A program made the translations under genes and the position numbers. A DNA stretch of 64,000 nucleotides, taken from a bacterium. Lineage in GTDB: Bacteria > Bacillota > Bacilli > Lactobacillales > Streptococcaceae. Positions 7,795 to 16,498 of the stretch are shown here, piece by piece. The DNA lies in NCBI GenBank assembly GCA_905221095.1, contig CAJNBV010000005.1, positions 62,001 through 126,000 of the forward strand, in the 5' to 3' direction. Within the stretch, counting starts at the first letter, position 1. Each line of letters starts with the position of its first letter. The notes beneath the pieces are model-generated. The model was not told the origin of the DNA, ran no database searches, and saw nothing but the letters and a program-made list of their open reading frames with translations.

Positions 7795-10341
7795 TTAGTT
7801 AGTTCCGTATTGAAGAACAACTGCTTCCACTGCAGCTTTTTCACGGTTAATCAAATCAACACGCGCTGCAATTTCCTTGATTCCCATGCCGATATTACGG
7901 CTAAGAGCAAGATCAGAAAGTTGTGGCTCAAAGAACTCCTTGTATTCCGCCAAGCGTTGCTCTGTCTTAAATACATGAGCAGGAAGGATAACAAAGCTAT
8001 CAAAGCTCATATCTCCTCCAAGAGCTGCCTTGATCCAAGCCCAGTTTTCACGAGCCCAAGACCATGCTGTTTCCTGAGTTGCTTGATGGTTTAAGAACTG
8101 GAAGTACCAAGCAGACAAGTCTTGTGGTTTGACCACAAATTTGTCCTTCCAAGAAGCAATCAAGGTTTGGATATTGTCCGCATCTGTACTATAGGCAAGG
8201 GCTGCTGCCAACTGACGTTTAAAGGCAGCATCTGTTGCGTGCGTATAAGTATCAAGATAAAGTGCTAACAAGTCTTTGGTCTCATGATATTTCATCTCAT
8301 TGATCAGAACTTGTGAGCGAATTGCTGCTGGGAGTCCTGCAAGATGCTCCTTGTGAGCCGCGAAGATTTGGCTAGCGACTTGACTAGCTTCTGCATCATT
8401 TGAGCGAATCATCATAGAAATGGCTAACTGACGAACCAATTCATCCTCATCTGATTCGCCGTCTTTAGCTTCAAAACCAAGACGGTCATAGTTGTGACGA
8501 GCCAATTTAGCAACCAAGGCTTTGAAGGCTGTTTCAGCTTCTGTTCCTTCATCGATAAAGCGCTCAAGGGCTGAAATTACTTCAGAAACAGCTGAAACGA
8601 CAAGGTAAGATTCTTCCTTAGCAAGTTTATCAAGAACTGGGAGCAAGTCAGCATAAGAAATGTGCCCTGCTTCAGCAAGCAAGCGACGTTCTTGGACAAT
8701 TTGCAGTTTGCTTGTGTTATCAAGCTCAACTAGGTCAGCAAGAACAGCATCTAGCAAGTCTCCTTGATAGTCTGTAATGTAGTGGGCTGTATTTTCAGTA
8801 TTGAGACGAAGAGCTCCTTCATTTTCAGCAAGAAGAGCTGCGTAGCCAGGAATTTCGATACTTTCAGTTTCAAGTGTATCTGGTAAACCTTTCCAGTTGC
8901 TGTTGAGAGGCACAACCCAGAGACGGTTCTTGTCTTCGTGCTCACCGATGAAGAATTGTTTTTGTGAAATCTTCAAGACATCATTTTCAACTTTAACAGT
9001 AAGTACTGGGTAACCAGGTTGTTCCAACCAAGAATCCATGAAGGCTGCGACATCACGGCCTGACGCTTGACTAAGGGCATTCCAAAGGTCACGGCCAATT
9101 GTATTGCTGTACTGATGTTTTTCAAAGTAAGCATGCAAACCTTTAGCGAAATCAGCATCACCTAGCCAACGACGAAGCATGTGCATGAGGCGGCTTCCTT
9201 TAGCATAGACGATAGCACCGTCAAAGAGGGTATTGATTTCATCTGGGTGTTTAACTTCGACGTGAACAGACTGAACACCATCCGTCGCGTCACGTTTCAA
9301 GGCAGACGGAACACCACCTGTTTGGAAATCTTCAAAGATATTCCAGCTTGGTTCAATAGCATCCACACAGACGTACTCCATCATGTTGGCAAAACTTTCA
9401 TTGAGCCAAAGGTCATCCCACCATTTCATAGTCACAAGGTTCCCAAACCATTGGTGAGCCAATTCATGTGCCACAACAAGGGCAACTTGTTGACGGCTAG
9501 CAAATGTAGAGTTTTCATCCACAACCAAGTAAACTTCACGGTAGGTCACAAGACCCCAGTTTTCCATAGCACCAGCTGAGAAGTCAGGAAGGGCGATGTG
9601 GAGAGATTGAGGGATTGGGTACTTGACTCCGTAGTAATCTTCGTAAAACTCGATGGAGCGAACAGCGATATCCAGTGAGAAATCAAGATTTGATAATGGG
9701 TGGGCTTTGGTTGAGTAGACACCTACGAGGGTACCGTTTTTAGTTTTAGCCGTCACACCTTGCAAATCACCCGCAACAAAGGCTAACAAGTAAGAAGACA
9801 TGCGAGGTGTTGTCTCAAACTTCCAGATACCTGTTTCCTTACGTTTTTCAACATTGATTTCTGGCATGTTAGACAAGGCCAATTCACCTTCTGCTTGGTC
9901 AAAACGTAGAGAGAGGTCAAAAGTTGCTTTGGCTTCTGGCTCATCCACACATGGGAAGGCTTCGCGCGCAAAATGGCTCTCGAACTGAGTAGACAAGACT
10001 TCCTTCTTGACACCATCAACTGTGTAGTATGAAGGGTAAATCCCTGTCATGTTGTCCGTGATTTTACCAGAAAAGGTAAGAACCACTTCAACTTGACCAG
10101 CCTCAGCTAATTCGATATGAAGTGCTTCATTTTCATGGTCAACTGTAAATGGACGAGCTTGACCTGCAACTTCTACAGAAGAGGTTTCCAAGTCTTTTTG
10201 ATGAAGGGAAATACGGTCACTCTGTGCTTGGCCAGTGATGGTCACCTTCCCAGAAAACGTCTTGGTCTCACGACTCAAGTCTAAAAATAAATCATAGTGT
10301 TCAGGAACAAATTGCTTAATAAAATGTTCAACTGTTTGCAT
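7795..10341 (-). CDS. pepN: Lysyl (M1-family) aminopeptidase N
   Basis: This 848-residue zinc aminopeptidase removes N-terminal residues from peptides in the cytoplasm and supplies amino acids from peptide uptake. It shows the M1 exopeptidase motif GAMENWG (near 260) and the zinc site HELAHQWFGN with the downstream NESFA glutamate (near 295-320). The C-terminal half is the helical ERAP1-like domain. The length is as expected for lactic-acid-bacterial PepN. There is no signal peptide. It has its own promoter and terminator and appears monocistronic. Confidence 0.95.
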   Translation of the reverse strand: MQTVEHFIKQFVPEHYDLFLDLSRETKTFSGKVTITGQAQSDRISLHQKDLETSSVEVAGQARPFTVDHENEALHIELAEAGQVEVVLTFSGKITDNMTGIYPSYYTVDGVKKEVLSTQFESHFAREAFPCVDEPEAKATFDLSLRFDQAEGELALSNMPEINVEKRKETGIWKFETTPRMSSYLLAFVAGDLQGVTAKTKNGTLVGVYSTKAHPLSNLDFSLDIAVRSIEFYEDYYGVKYPIPQSLHIALPDFSAGAMENWGLVTYREVYLVVDENSTFASRQQVALVVAHELAHQWFGNLVTMKWWDDLWLNESFANMMEYVCVDAIEPSWNIFEDFQTGGVPSALKRDATDGVQSVHVEVKHPDEINTLFDGAIVYAKGSRLMHMLRRWLGDADFAKGLHAYFEKHQYSNTIGRDLWNALSQASGRDVAAFMDSWLEQPGYPVLTVKVENDVLKISQKQFFIGEHEDKNRLWVVPLNSNWKGLPDTLETESIEIPGYAALLAENEGALRLNTENTAHYITDYQGDLLDAVLADLVELDNTSKLQIVQERRLLAEAGHISYADLLPVLDKLAKEESYLVVSAVSEVISALERFIDEGTEAETAFKALVAKLARHNYDRLGFEAKDGESDEDELVRQLAISMMIRSNDAEASQVASQIFAAHKEHLAGLPAAIRSQVLINEMKYHETKDLLALYLDTYTHATDAAFKRQLAAALAYSTDADNIQTLIASWKDKFVVKPQDLSAWYFQFLNHQATQETAWSWARENWAWIKAALGGDMSFDSFVILPAHVFKTEQRLAEYKEFFEPQLSDLALSRNIGMGIKEIAARVDLINREKAAVEAVVLQYGTN

Positions 10342-10362
10342 AATTTTCTCCTATCTAAGTTT

Positions 10363-10398
10363 AAGAGCTAGAGCTCTTCTTCAAACAAACTTATTATA
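10363..10398 (-). promoter_or_regulatory. pepN promoter and leader inverted repeat
   Basis: A TATAAT -10 lies at 10393-10398 on the minus strand. In the leader, AAGAGCT and AGCTCTT (10363-10378) form an inverted repeat with a two-base centre. I cannot name a regulator for it. Confidence 0.4.
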
Positions 10399-10461
10399 TC
10401 ATGTTTTGCTTGAGAAAAAAGGATTGGACGGTAATTTCCAAAACTTTCTTCCTTCTGCAGT

Positions 10462-10902
10462 CTAAAGTGGGTAGACCTTGCGAAATTCTTCCAAAACTAC
10501 CTTGCTGTCAGATGTAAAAGTCAGCCCAGTCTCCCTCATCCACTCAGTGAAAAATTCTTCATGAACCTGACGCCAATAGGCTAAAGATTTGTCTCCCTCA
10601 CCTTCCTTATAGGCATGGTCAGCAGAAACTTGATGAAAGGGTTCAACAGAAACCTTTGTAATTTCAACAATGCAGACAGCCTGATTTTGACTATCTAAAA
10701 TGACATCGAAGGTCCCTTCTTGCGGAAGGGATTCATCTTCTAGTGCGTAGAGGTCATAAGCCGACGCTGTTGCTGTCTTTTCGCCTTTAAACACCAAATC
10801 CGCTAAAAGGTCTGGTTCCACTCCAAAAGCCCAAGCATCGATTTCATCTCCGATAGAAGGATTGATTTGCTTGTATTTATTCCACATTTCTTGCGGCGTC
10901 AT
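10462..10902 (-). CDS. ASCH domain protein
   Basis: This 146-residue soluble protein has the ASCH fold, a PUA-like small domain thought to bind RNA or nucleotides. The typical start MTPQEMWNKYKQINP leads to DAWAFGVEPDLLADLVFKG, then the family KTATASAYDLY and EEGDKSLAYWRQVH blocks. The exact ligand is unknown; some homologues hydrolyse modified cytidines (YqfB type), but this longer form is different. It is the last gene of a three-gene operon behind an SDR oxidoreductase (28-bp gap) and a Tad2-like protein. Confidence 0.82.
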   Translation of the reverse strand: MTPQEMWNKYKQINPSIGDEIDAWAFGVEPDLLADLVFKGEKTATASAYDLYALEDESLPQEGTFDVILDSQNQAVCIVEITKVSVEPFHQVSADHAYKEGEGDKSLAYWRQVHEEFFTEWMRETGLTFTSDSKVVLEEFRKVYPL

Positions 10903-10930
10903 AGGTTGCTCCTTTTATTTAAACTATATC

Positions 10931-11629
10931 CTACTTCAAAGACCAGCCACCATCAATAGTCAATATTTGCCCTTGCATGGCGCTTGCTTTTCCACTTGCT
11001 AAGAAAAAGCTGATCTCTGCTACTTCCTCTGGCTCAATCCAGCGCTTGATTGGCGTTTCACTAGCCACCCAGTCTGCTAAACCACCTGGTTCAAAGTCCG
11101 CAACGGTCATACCCGTCTTGACAGCTCCTGGAGCAATCCCAAAGACCTGAATTCCAGCTTCTGCATAGTCTAGAGCCAACTGCTTGGTAAAGCCAGCTAG
11201 GGCGTGTTTCGAAGAAGTATAGGCGTGTCCACCGCCACCTGCTAGGCTAGAAGCAATAGAGCACATATTGATGATGATTCCCTTTTTATTTTCCAGCATT
11301 TGTGTCAAATAATACCGAGTCAACTCAACAGGAGTCACATAGTTGATTTCAAAAATCTCTTGAATGTCCTGCGCTGTTTGATCCAAAAGGGGTTTGTAAT
11401 CATCCAAAACGCCAGCAGTATTGCACAAAACATCCACCTGAGGGCACCAGTCAAAAATAGGCTCCAAGTCCAAGGTCAAATCTCTCTGTAAAAAGTGAAA
11501 ATCACCCTCTAAGAATGGATTTTCACCTTGGTCCACTCCATAAACTTGATAGTCCTTCTCTAAAAAAAGTCGAGCCTGAGCCAATCCGATACCTGAACTC
11601 ACTCCTGTAATGAGTACACGCCTAGTCAT
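10931..11629 (-). CDS. Short-chain dehydrogenase/reductase (FabG-like)
   Basis: This 232-residue SDR has the Rossmann motif TGVSSGIGLA near residue 8, NTAGV near 90 and the catalytic Ser/Tyr/Lys in SIASS...YTSSK near 125-142. The C-terminal block IEPEEVAEISFFLAS ends in GQILTIDGGWSLK. The classical SDR size and the ending resemble 3-oxoacyl-ACP reductases, but the fabG of fatty-acid synthesis normally sits in the fab cluster, so the substrate here is unknown. The start overlaps the end of the Tad2-like gene by 8 bp, which implies translational coupling. Confidence 0.85.
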   Translation of the reverse strand: MTRRVLITGVSSGIGLAQARLFLEKDYQVYGVDQGENPFLEGDFHFLQRDLTLDLEPIFDWCPQVDVLCNTAGVLDDYKPLLDQTAQDIQEIFEINYVTPVELTRYYLTQMLENKKGIIINMCSIASSLAGGGGHAYTSSKHALAGFTKQLALDYAEAGIQVFGIAPGAVKTGMTVADFEPGGLADWVASETPIKRWIEPEEVAEISFFLASGKASAMQGQILTIDGGWSLK

Positions 11630-11858
11630 GCACTTCTACCCAATCCGTCGCCAAAACATCACAAGGTGTCGGACTCCACATGGAAAAACCTTCTCCCTCC
11701 CCAGACACGTTGATTAGGAAATAGGGTGTTACTTCAAGCGCAACCCCATTTTGCTCGATAGTGTCAAAAAGTTGGACATAATTTTCAGCCCCTCCCCAAC
11801 CAGTGCGTACATATTTTTTCTTAGCCTTTAAGCCAGGCAGGATTTCTTCAAAAGTCAT
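11622..11858 (-). CDS. DUF2829 / Tad2-like (Thoeris anti-defence fold) protein
   Basis: This is a 78-residue protein. I start at the ATG at 11858, preceded by AAGGAG at good spacing; ten extra upstream residues have no ribosome-binding site. It shows the DUF2829 pattern: MTFEEILPGLKAKKKYVR followed by TGWGG, and a C-terminal MWSPTPCDVLATDWVEV. The family was renamed after phage Tad2, which sequesters the cyclic ADP-ribose signal of Thoeris defence. Many chromosomal members have no shown anti-defence role, so a sponge function here is inference. It leads the operon with SDR and ASCH genes. No Thoeris genes (thsA/thsB) are seen in the window. Confidence 0.78.
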   Translation of the reverse strand: MTFEEILPGLKAKKKYVRTGWGGAENYVQLFDTIEQNGVALEVTPYFLINVSGEGEGFSMWSPTPCDVLATDWVEVHD

Positions 11859-11900
11859 GATGTTCTCCTTTAATTCTACATTCTTCATTTAATTATAACA

Positions 11901-11928
11901 AAAAACCGCTTTGCAACGGTTTTTTGAC
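11901..11928 (-). terminator. Terminator of the nuclease gene (repeat copy 1)
   Basis: AAAAACCG and CGGTTTTT form the stem around CTTTGCAA. The 28-base unit recurs at 13079-13106 with one mismatch, on the other side of the nuclease gene. Confidence 0.85.
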
Positions 11929-11962
11929 AATGATTTATTCTATTCTTCCATCATTTACATGA

Positions 11963-13003
11963 TTACCAAGTTAATCCAGCTGCTTTAATTTCTTTCTTAG
12001 AGGCATACTTGCCATTTGGTTTATGCCATCTTCCTCTGGAATCTTTAAAATAACCACCTGAATTTGCTGCTTGCGTGTTTGATTCCTGGCTCTCTTCCTT
12101 TTCTTGTTCTGCTTGACGAGCCTTTTCTTCCTCTTCTTTCGCCTTCTTCTCAGCTTCTGCTTTTTCCTCCGCCTCTTTCTTAGCCTTTTCTTCAGCTTCC
12201 TTCTTAGCTTTTTCTTCGGCTTCTTTCTTAGATTTTTCTTCTTCATTTTCGACTGTATTTTTGGCAGTACCGTCCAAATAGTTAATTTCCGCATTGGCCG
12301 AAACATTGTCCAAAATAACATGCGTCACAGAGTACTTATCAACCTTTTCCTTGCTACTCCCTAATTTAATCTCCAAGAGTTTACCATTTTCATCAATGCC
12401 TACATATTGCAACTCAATTTGTCTTGGAATCAGCTCATCTTTCTGATAAATTGGTGTCACCTTGTAATCAAGATAATAGTTATGATGATTAGCGAGCCAT
12501 GAATCCAACCGATTTTCATAGTAAAGTATGCTTTCTTGATTAGTATCGTCTGTACCATAATATGTTCCAGCATTAAGCCAGTTAGTCATAGGGACCAAGT
12601 TTTTCTTTTCATCGTTCAATCCACTAAACTGATATCCAATCAAATGGCCTCTATTCATTAACCAAGCCTTTTTGGAGCCATCTCCATAGTAAAATATATA
12701 GTTGTGCCACCCTACTGGATCATAGGTCAATTTTGAATCTCTTTTCTCAGTTGGCTCATCACTATCCTTTAGCTGAATATGAGCACCCGTCGCACGATTT
12801 TTAGAATCCAGTTCTCCAAGTTCAAGCTGTTTTTCACTTTTAAACGGCAATAGACCAGCTTCTTTAAACAACTTTTCATCAAACTTAGCTTGTTTTTGTT
12901 CCACTTTTGCTTCTGAAACTTTTGTCTCTTTCTTATGACCAGAACAAGCCGCCAAAGTAAAGACTGATAAAAAGGCTAGACTCGCATAAACCAACTTCTT
13001 CAT
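11963..13003 (-). CDS. Lipoprotein DNA/RNA non-specific endonuclease with charged repeat and C-terminal tail domain
   Basis: This 346-residue protein (start ATG at 13003, AAAGG eight bases upstream) has a lipoprotein signal with lipobox LAAC near residue 20. A beta-beta-alpha metal (NUC/EndA-like) nuclease domain spans about 70-215. The motif NRGHLIGYQFSG supplies the catalytic His; the first residue is Asn where EndA has Asp. NLVPMTNWLNAG carries the metal-binding Asn region. A Lys/Glu-rich tandem (8-residue AKKEAEEK-like units) fills about 260-310. A terminal 30-residue module ends with KKEIKAAGLTW. Likely a surface-anchored nuclease for DNA degradation or uptake. It is a stand-alone gene between matching terminators. 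Confidence 0.82.
   Translation of the reverse strand: MKKLVYASLAFLSVFTLAACSGHKKETKVSEAKVEQKQAKFDEKLFKEAGLLPFKSEKQLELGELDSKNRATGAHIQLKDSDEPTEKRDSKLTYDPVGWHNYIFYYGDGSKKAWLMNRGHLIGYQFSGLNDEKKNLVPMTNWLNAGTYYGTDDTNQESILYYENRLDSWLANHHNYYLDYKVTPIYQKDELIPRQIELQYVGIDENGKLLEIKLGSSKEKVDKYSVTHVILDNVSANAEINYLDGTAKNTVENEEEKSKKEAEEKAKKEAEEKAKKEAEEKAEAEKKAKEEEEKARQAEQEKEESQESNTQAANSGGYFKDSRGRWHKPNGKYASKKEIKAAGLTW
12150..12250 (-). repeat. In-gene tandem repeat coding Lys/Glu/Ala-rich segment
   Basis: About three 24-bp units encode KSKKEAEE/KAKKEAEE followed by degenerate units. The low-complexity DNA leaves long open frames on both strands, which I regard as artefacts. The repeat number may vary between strains. 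Confidence 0.7.
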
Positions 13004-13078
13004 ATTTAACATCCTTTAGCATTTTTATTCCATTTTACTATAATATATCAAAACAATCAATCATATATCATTATTGTT

Positions 13079-13106
13079 AAAAACCGCTTTGCAACGGCTT
13101 TTTGAC
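13079..13106 (-). terminator. Terminator of the PadR/membrane operon (repeat copy 2)
   Basis: This is the same 28-base hairpin unit as at 11901-11928 (27 of 28 identical, one stem base differing). It begins at the stop codon of the upstream membrane-protein gene. Confidence 0.85.
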
Positions 13107-13921
13107 TATATTTCACTCCATTTTATCTTCTTAAACCCACGGAACAAGAGAAAAATGCCAATAAAGAGAACAGCTAAAGGAATGATTTTTGTGAAGAAAA
13201 CATGTGAAATGCCCATCCACTCATAGTAACGGAGCAGAGAACCTACAATAAGGTGGGCAACAATCATACTGACAAATGGACGAAAAATAGATTCTTTCCA
13301 ATTCCAAATACTGATGACTAGAGAAAACGTAAAGACAGACAAACTATCCCAGGGGACAGGAAGATAAAAGGCTCCTACTTGTATGAAATTTACCATTCCT
13401 ACATATCCCAGAACGACTAGCAGAACAAGAATTCCAACGACAATATAAGTTCCAATTTTCATCTTAGGAGAATCTTGAACTATACTCCATCGTAAGATTG
13501 TAGCCACAATCCCAAATCCAATCAGAAAAAGAAGAAGTTGCCCTAAAAATGTGAGCAAATTGACTGTTAAGAGAGGACCTTTAGAAAAATCACTTAGTAG
13601 TTGATAATAACGTAATATTACTAGGACAAGGACTGGCGTCAACAGTGACTCCTTGATAGAACTGCGTGGTGCTTCCTTGAGAATTTCTTTCATTATTTTT
13701 TTAGGATTCTTACCTAGATAATCCTCTGCACTCATGCCATCTCGTTCTGCTTCTGAGAAATCTAACATCATCAAATAAATCTGCTCTCTGAGATAGTCCT
13801 CATCATAGAGAAATCCAGCAAGATTAAAACTATCCCACAGCTCCTCAAAATACTTTTGATTCTCCTCAGAAAACTCATGCAACAAAGCGCTTGTTTCTTC
13901 ATAATACTTCATTTTCGTCAT
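13106..13921 (-). CDS. PadR-linked membrane protein, DUF1700/HAAS-like layout
   Basis: I do not recognise this 271-residue protein by name. The N-terminal half (1-100) is soluble and helical, with an acidic ALLHEFSEENQKYFEELWDS-type start. It resembles the short helical domain of proteins encoded beside PadR regulators. Six or so hydrophobic segments follow from about residue 105 to 265. The start codon overlaps the PadR stop (ATGA), so the two are translationally coupled. PadR-linked membrane proteins of this sort often take part in envelope stress or drug response; no substrate can be named. Confidence 0.65.
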   Translation of the reverse strand: MTKMKYYEETSALLHEFSEENQKYFEELWDSFNLAGFLYDEDYLREQIYLMMLDFSEAERDGMSAEDYLGKNPKKIMKEILKEAPRSSIKESLLTPVLVLVILRYYQLLSDFSKGPLLTVNLLTFLGQLLLFLIGFGIVATILRWSIVQDSPKMKIGTYIVVGILVLLVVLGYVGMVNFIQVGAFYLPVPWDSLSVFTFSLVISIWNWKESIFRPFVSMIVAHLIVGSLLRYYEWMGISHVFFTKIIPLAVLFIGIFLLFRGFKKIKWSEI

Positions 13922-14244
13922 GGTTTACCCCCATTCTTAATCCCTTCTACTTTTTGACTCAAATCGTCCCATTGTTGCCAAAAGACCGAGACACGCTCTT
14001 CTCCTTCTTTGGTTAACGAAAAATACTTCCGATCTGGACCATCTGGCGACGGACGCATGTCGCCTCTAATCCATTGATTTTTTTCTAACTTTTGCAACAA
14101 AGGATAAATAGTTCCTGGAACGATAGTATCAAATCCAGCCTCTCGCAAAGTCTGAACCAACTCATAACCATATCGCTCTTTTTGACCAATCATATCCAAG
14201 ACACAACCTTCAAGAACACCTTTTAATAGTTGAGTTTCTTTCAT
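13918..14244 (-). CDS. PadR-family transcriptional regulator
   Basis: This 108-residue winged-helix protein has the PadR core: LLKGVLEGCVLDMIGQ, YGYELVQTL, GTIYPLLQKLEKNQWI and the wing RKYFSLTKEGEERV. It lacks the long C-terminal helix domain, so it is the short PadR-s2 type that dimerises through one extra helix. It is probably an autorepressor of itself and the membrane gene it overlaps. A 10-bp palindrome lies on its promoter. Confidence 0.9.
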   Translation of the reverse strand: MKETQLLKGVLEGCVLDMIGQKERYGYELVQTLREAGFDTIVPGTIYPLLQKLEKNQWIRGDMRPSPDGPDRKYFSLTKEGEERVSVFWQQWDDLSQKVEGIKNGGKP

Positions 14245-14294
14245 CCCTTCTCCCTTCCAATCTATTTTGTAATACCTACTAGTATCTTCACCTA

Positions 14295-14324
14295 TAGTAT
14301 ACTACTTTTAAACTAGTTTGTAAA
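14295..14324 (-). promoter_or_regulatory. padR promoter with palindrome over the -10
   Basis: On the minus strand TTTACA (-35), a 17-base spacer and TATACT (-10). The -10 lies inside the perfect palindrome TAGTATACTA (14295-14304), a candidate operator for the PadR protein. ACTAGT also occurs at 14278 and 14312. Confidence 0.6.
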
Positions 14325-14336
14325 GCATAATAGTTA

Positions 14337-14372
14337 AATAAAAAAACAGAACTAGCCTGAACTAGTCCTGTC
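14337..14372 (-). terminator. metG terminator
   Basis: On the minus strand CAGGACTAG and CTAGTTCTG pair around TTCAGG, followed by a T run. It starts just after the metG stop. Confidence 0.8.
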
Positions 14373-14377
14373 TACTT

Positions 14378-16375
14378 TTACCCAATCACACTTCCGTTTG
14401 GTACAGCTGGATTAACTGTGAGAAGGGTTAATTTTCCATCATGTTCAGCTGAGAGGATCATCCCTTGGCTGACATATTTTTTCATCATCTTACGTGGTTT
14501 GAGGTTGGCAACGATTTGGACTTTCTTGCCGACCAATTCTTGTTCATTTGGATAGTATTTGGCAATTCCTGAGAGGATTTGACGATCTTGACCATCACCT
14601 GCATCTAGGCGGAATTGAAGCAACTTATCAGAACCTTCTACTTTGGAAACTTCTTTGACTTCTGCGACACGGATTTCTACCTTGTCAAAGTCTTCAAACT
14701 TGATCTCTTCCTTGTTTAGTTTGAGTTCAACTTCGTCTGGATTCCATTCTTTTTCGACTGCTGGTTTGTTGCCTTCCATTTGTTCTTTGATATAGGCGAT
14801 TTCTTCTTCCATATCGAGACGTGGGAAGATTGGTGTTCCTTTGGCAACTACAGTCACATCTGCTGGGAAGTCAGCCAAACTCAAGTTCTCAAGGCTCGCT
14901 ACTTCTTCCAATCCGAGTTGAGTCATGACCGCACGACTAGTTTCCATCATAAATGGTTCAATCATGTGAGCTACGACACGAAGGCTGGCTGCCAAGTGGC
15001 TCATAACACTTGCCAATTGGTCACGAAGTGCTTCATCCTTAGCCAAGACCCATGGAGCTGTCTCGTCGATGTATTTATTAGTACGGGAGATAAGCGTCCA
15101 AACTGCTTCAAGGGCACGTGGGTAGTCAACTGCTTCCATGTGTGTATGGTAGTCAGCGATTGATTCAGCAGCTACTTGAGCAAGAGCATTGTCAAATTCT
15201 GTCACACCTTCCACATAGGCTGGAATTTGCCCATCAAAGTACTTGTTAATCATAGAAACCGTACGGTTGAGGAGGTTCCCAAGGTCATTGGCTAATTCAT
15301 AATTGATACGACCGACATAGTCTTCAGGAGTGAAGGTTCCGTCTGAACCAACTGGAAGACTACGCATGAGGTAGTAACGAAGTGGATCTAGTCCAAAACG
15401 CTCTATCAACATTTCAGGATAGACAACATTCCCTTTAGACTTAGACATCTTACCGTCTTTCATGACAAACCAACCATGACCAATCAAACGTTCTGGCAAT
15501 TTGATATCCAACATCATAAGAAGGATTGGCCAGTAGATTGAGTGAAAACGAAGGATGTCTTTTCCAACCATATGGAAGACTGTTCCGTTCCAGAACTTGT
15601 CAAAGTTAGCGTGTTCGTCTTGATCGTAGCCAAGAGCTGTCACATAGTTGAGCAAAGCATCAAACCAGACGTAGACAACGTGTTTGGGATTTGATGGGAC
15701 TGGTACACCCCAGGTAAAGGTGGTACGAGATACCGCCAAATCCTCTAAACCTGGCTCGATGAAGTTGCGTAGCATTTCATTCAGACGGCCATCTGGAGTG
15801 ATGAACTCAGGATGAGCTTTGAAAAATTCGACCAAACGATCTTGATATTTGCTGAGGCGGAGGAAGTATGATTCTTCAGATACCCATTCAACCTCATGAC
15901 CTGATGGAGCGATACCTCCAGTCACATTTCCAGCTTCGTCACGGAAAACTTCTGCTAGCTGGCTTTCCGTAAAAAATTCCTCATCTGATACTGAGTACCA
16001 GCCAGAATATTCACCCAAGTAGATGTCATCTTGAGCAAGCAAGCGTTCAAAGACTTGAGCCACTACTTTTTCATGGTAGTCATCAGTTGTACGGATAAAT
16101 TTATCATAGGAGATATCGAGTAATTGCCAGAGTTCTTTGACTCCAACTGCCATCCCATCAACATAGGCTTGAGGTGTGATGCCAGCTTCTTCAGCTTTTT
16201 GCTGGATTTTTTGACCATGCTCATCAAGACCTGTCAAATAAAAGACATCGTAGCCCATGAGGCGTTTGTAACGAGCTAGGACATCACAAGCGATGGTTGT
16301 GTAGGCAGAACCGATATGGAGTTTACCAGATGGATAGTAAATCGGTGTTGTAATATAAAAATTCTTTTCAGACAT
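14378..16375 (-). CDS. metG: Methionyl-tRNA synthetase
   Basis: This 665-residue class I aminoacyl-tRNA synthetase charges tRNA-Met in the cytoplasm. The HIGH-type motif lies in [11 protein letters not shown] near residue 20, KMSKS in [10 protein letters not shown] near 300, and the anticodon-binding helical domain around 400-530. A C-terminal Trbp111/EMAP-like dimerisation domain (about 560-665) contains [12 protein letters not shown] start at [11 protein letters not shown] (16375), which has GGAAAGG upstream; 14 more codons upstream lack support. It stands alone with its own promoter and terminator. Confidence 0.97.
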   Translation of the reverse strand: MSEKNFYITTPIYYPSGKLHIGSAYTTIACDVLARYKRLMGYDVFYLTGLDEHGQKIQQKAEEAGITPQAYVDGMAVGVKELWQLLDISYDKFIRTTDDYHEKVVAQVFERLLAQDDIYLGEYSGWYSVSDEEFFTESQLAEVFRDEAGNVTGGIAPSGHEVEWVSEESYFLRLSKYQDRLVEFFKAHPEFITPDGRLNEMLRNFIEPGLEDLAVSRTTFTWGVPVPSNPKHVVYVWFDALLNYVTALGYDQDEHANFDKFWNGTVFHMVGKDILRFHSIYWPILLMMLDIKLPERLIGHGWFVMKDGKMSKSKGNVVYPEMLIERFGLDPLRYYLMRSLPVGSDGTFTPEDYVGRINYELANDLGNLLNRTVSMINKYFDGQIPAYVEGVTEFDNALAQVAAESIADYHTHMEAVDYPRALEAVWTLISRTNKYIDETAPWVLAKDEALRDQLASVMSHLAASLRVVAHMIEPFMMETSRAVMTQLGLEEVASLENLSLADFPADVTVVAKGTPIFPRLDMEEEIAYIKEQMEGNKPAVEKEWNPDEVELKLNKEEIKFEDFDKVEIRVAEVKEVSKVEGSDKLLQFRLDAGDGQDRQILSGIAKYYPNEQELVGKKVQIVANLKPRKMMKKYVSQGMILSAEHDGKLTLLTVNPAVPNGSVIG

Positions 16376-16420
16376 AATTTTTCCTTTCCAGGCAAATGAA
16401 ACCTGTTTTTCTAACACTTC

Positions 16421-16448
16421 ATTATATCACATTTTTAATGATTTTCGA
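16421..16448 (-). promoter_or_regulatory. metG promoter
   Basis: On the minus strand TCGAAA, a 16-base spacer and TATAAT. A short CAGG/CCTG hairpin lies in the leader; I see no T-box or SAM riboswitch. Confidence 0.5.
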
Positions 16449-16462
16449 TAGGGAAATCCATA

Positions 16463-16493
16463 CAAAAACAAGATAGACGAGTGTCCATCTTGT
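16463..16493 (-). terminator. Terminator of the Mac exporter operon
   Basis: On the minus strand ACAAGATGGAC pairs with GTCTATCTTGT around a four-base loop, followed by TTTTTG. It lies six bases beyond the permease stop. Confidence 0.85.
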
Positions 16494-16498
16494 TGATC

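Noticed and set aside
10931..11629. SDR gene as fabG of fatty-acid synthesis
   Set aside because: The fab cluster is not here, and the operon partners (Tad2-like, ASCH) do not belong to fatty-acid synthesis.
11971..12364. Long open frames on both strands over the nuclease gene's charged repeat
   Set aside because: They are caused by the low-complexity Lys/Glu repeat; they have no ribosome-binding sites and the nuclease frame explains the region.
16376..16460. T-box or SAM riboswitch before metG
   Set aside because: The leader is short and has only a CAGG/CCTG hairpin; no T-box sequence was found.
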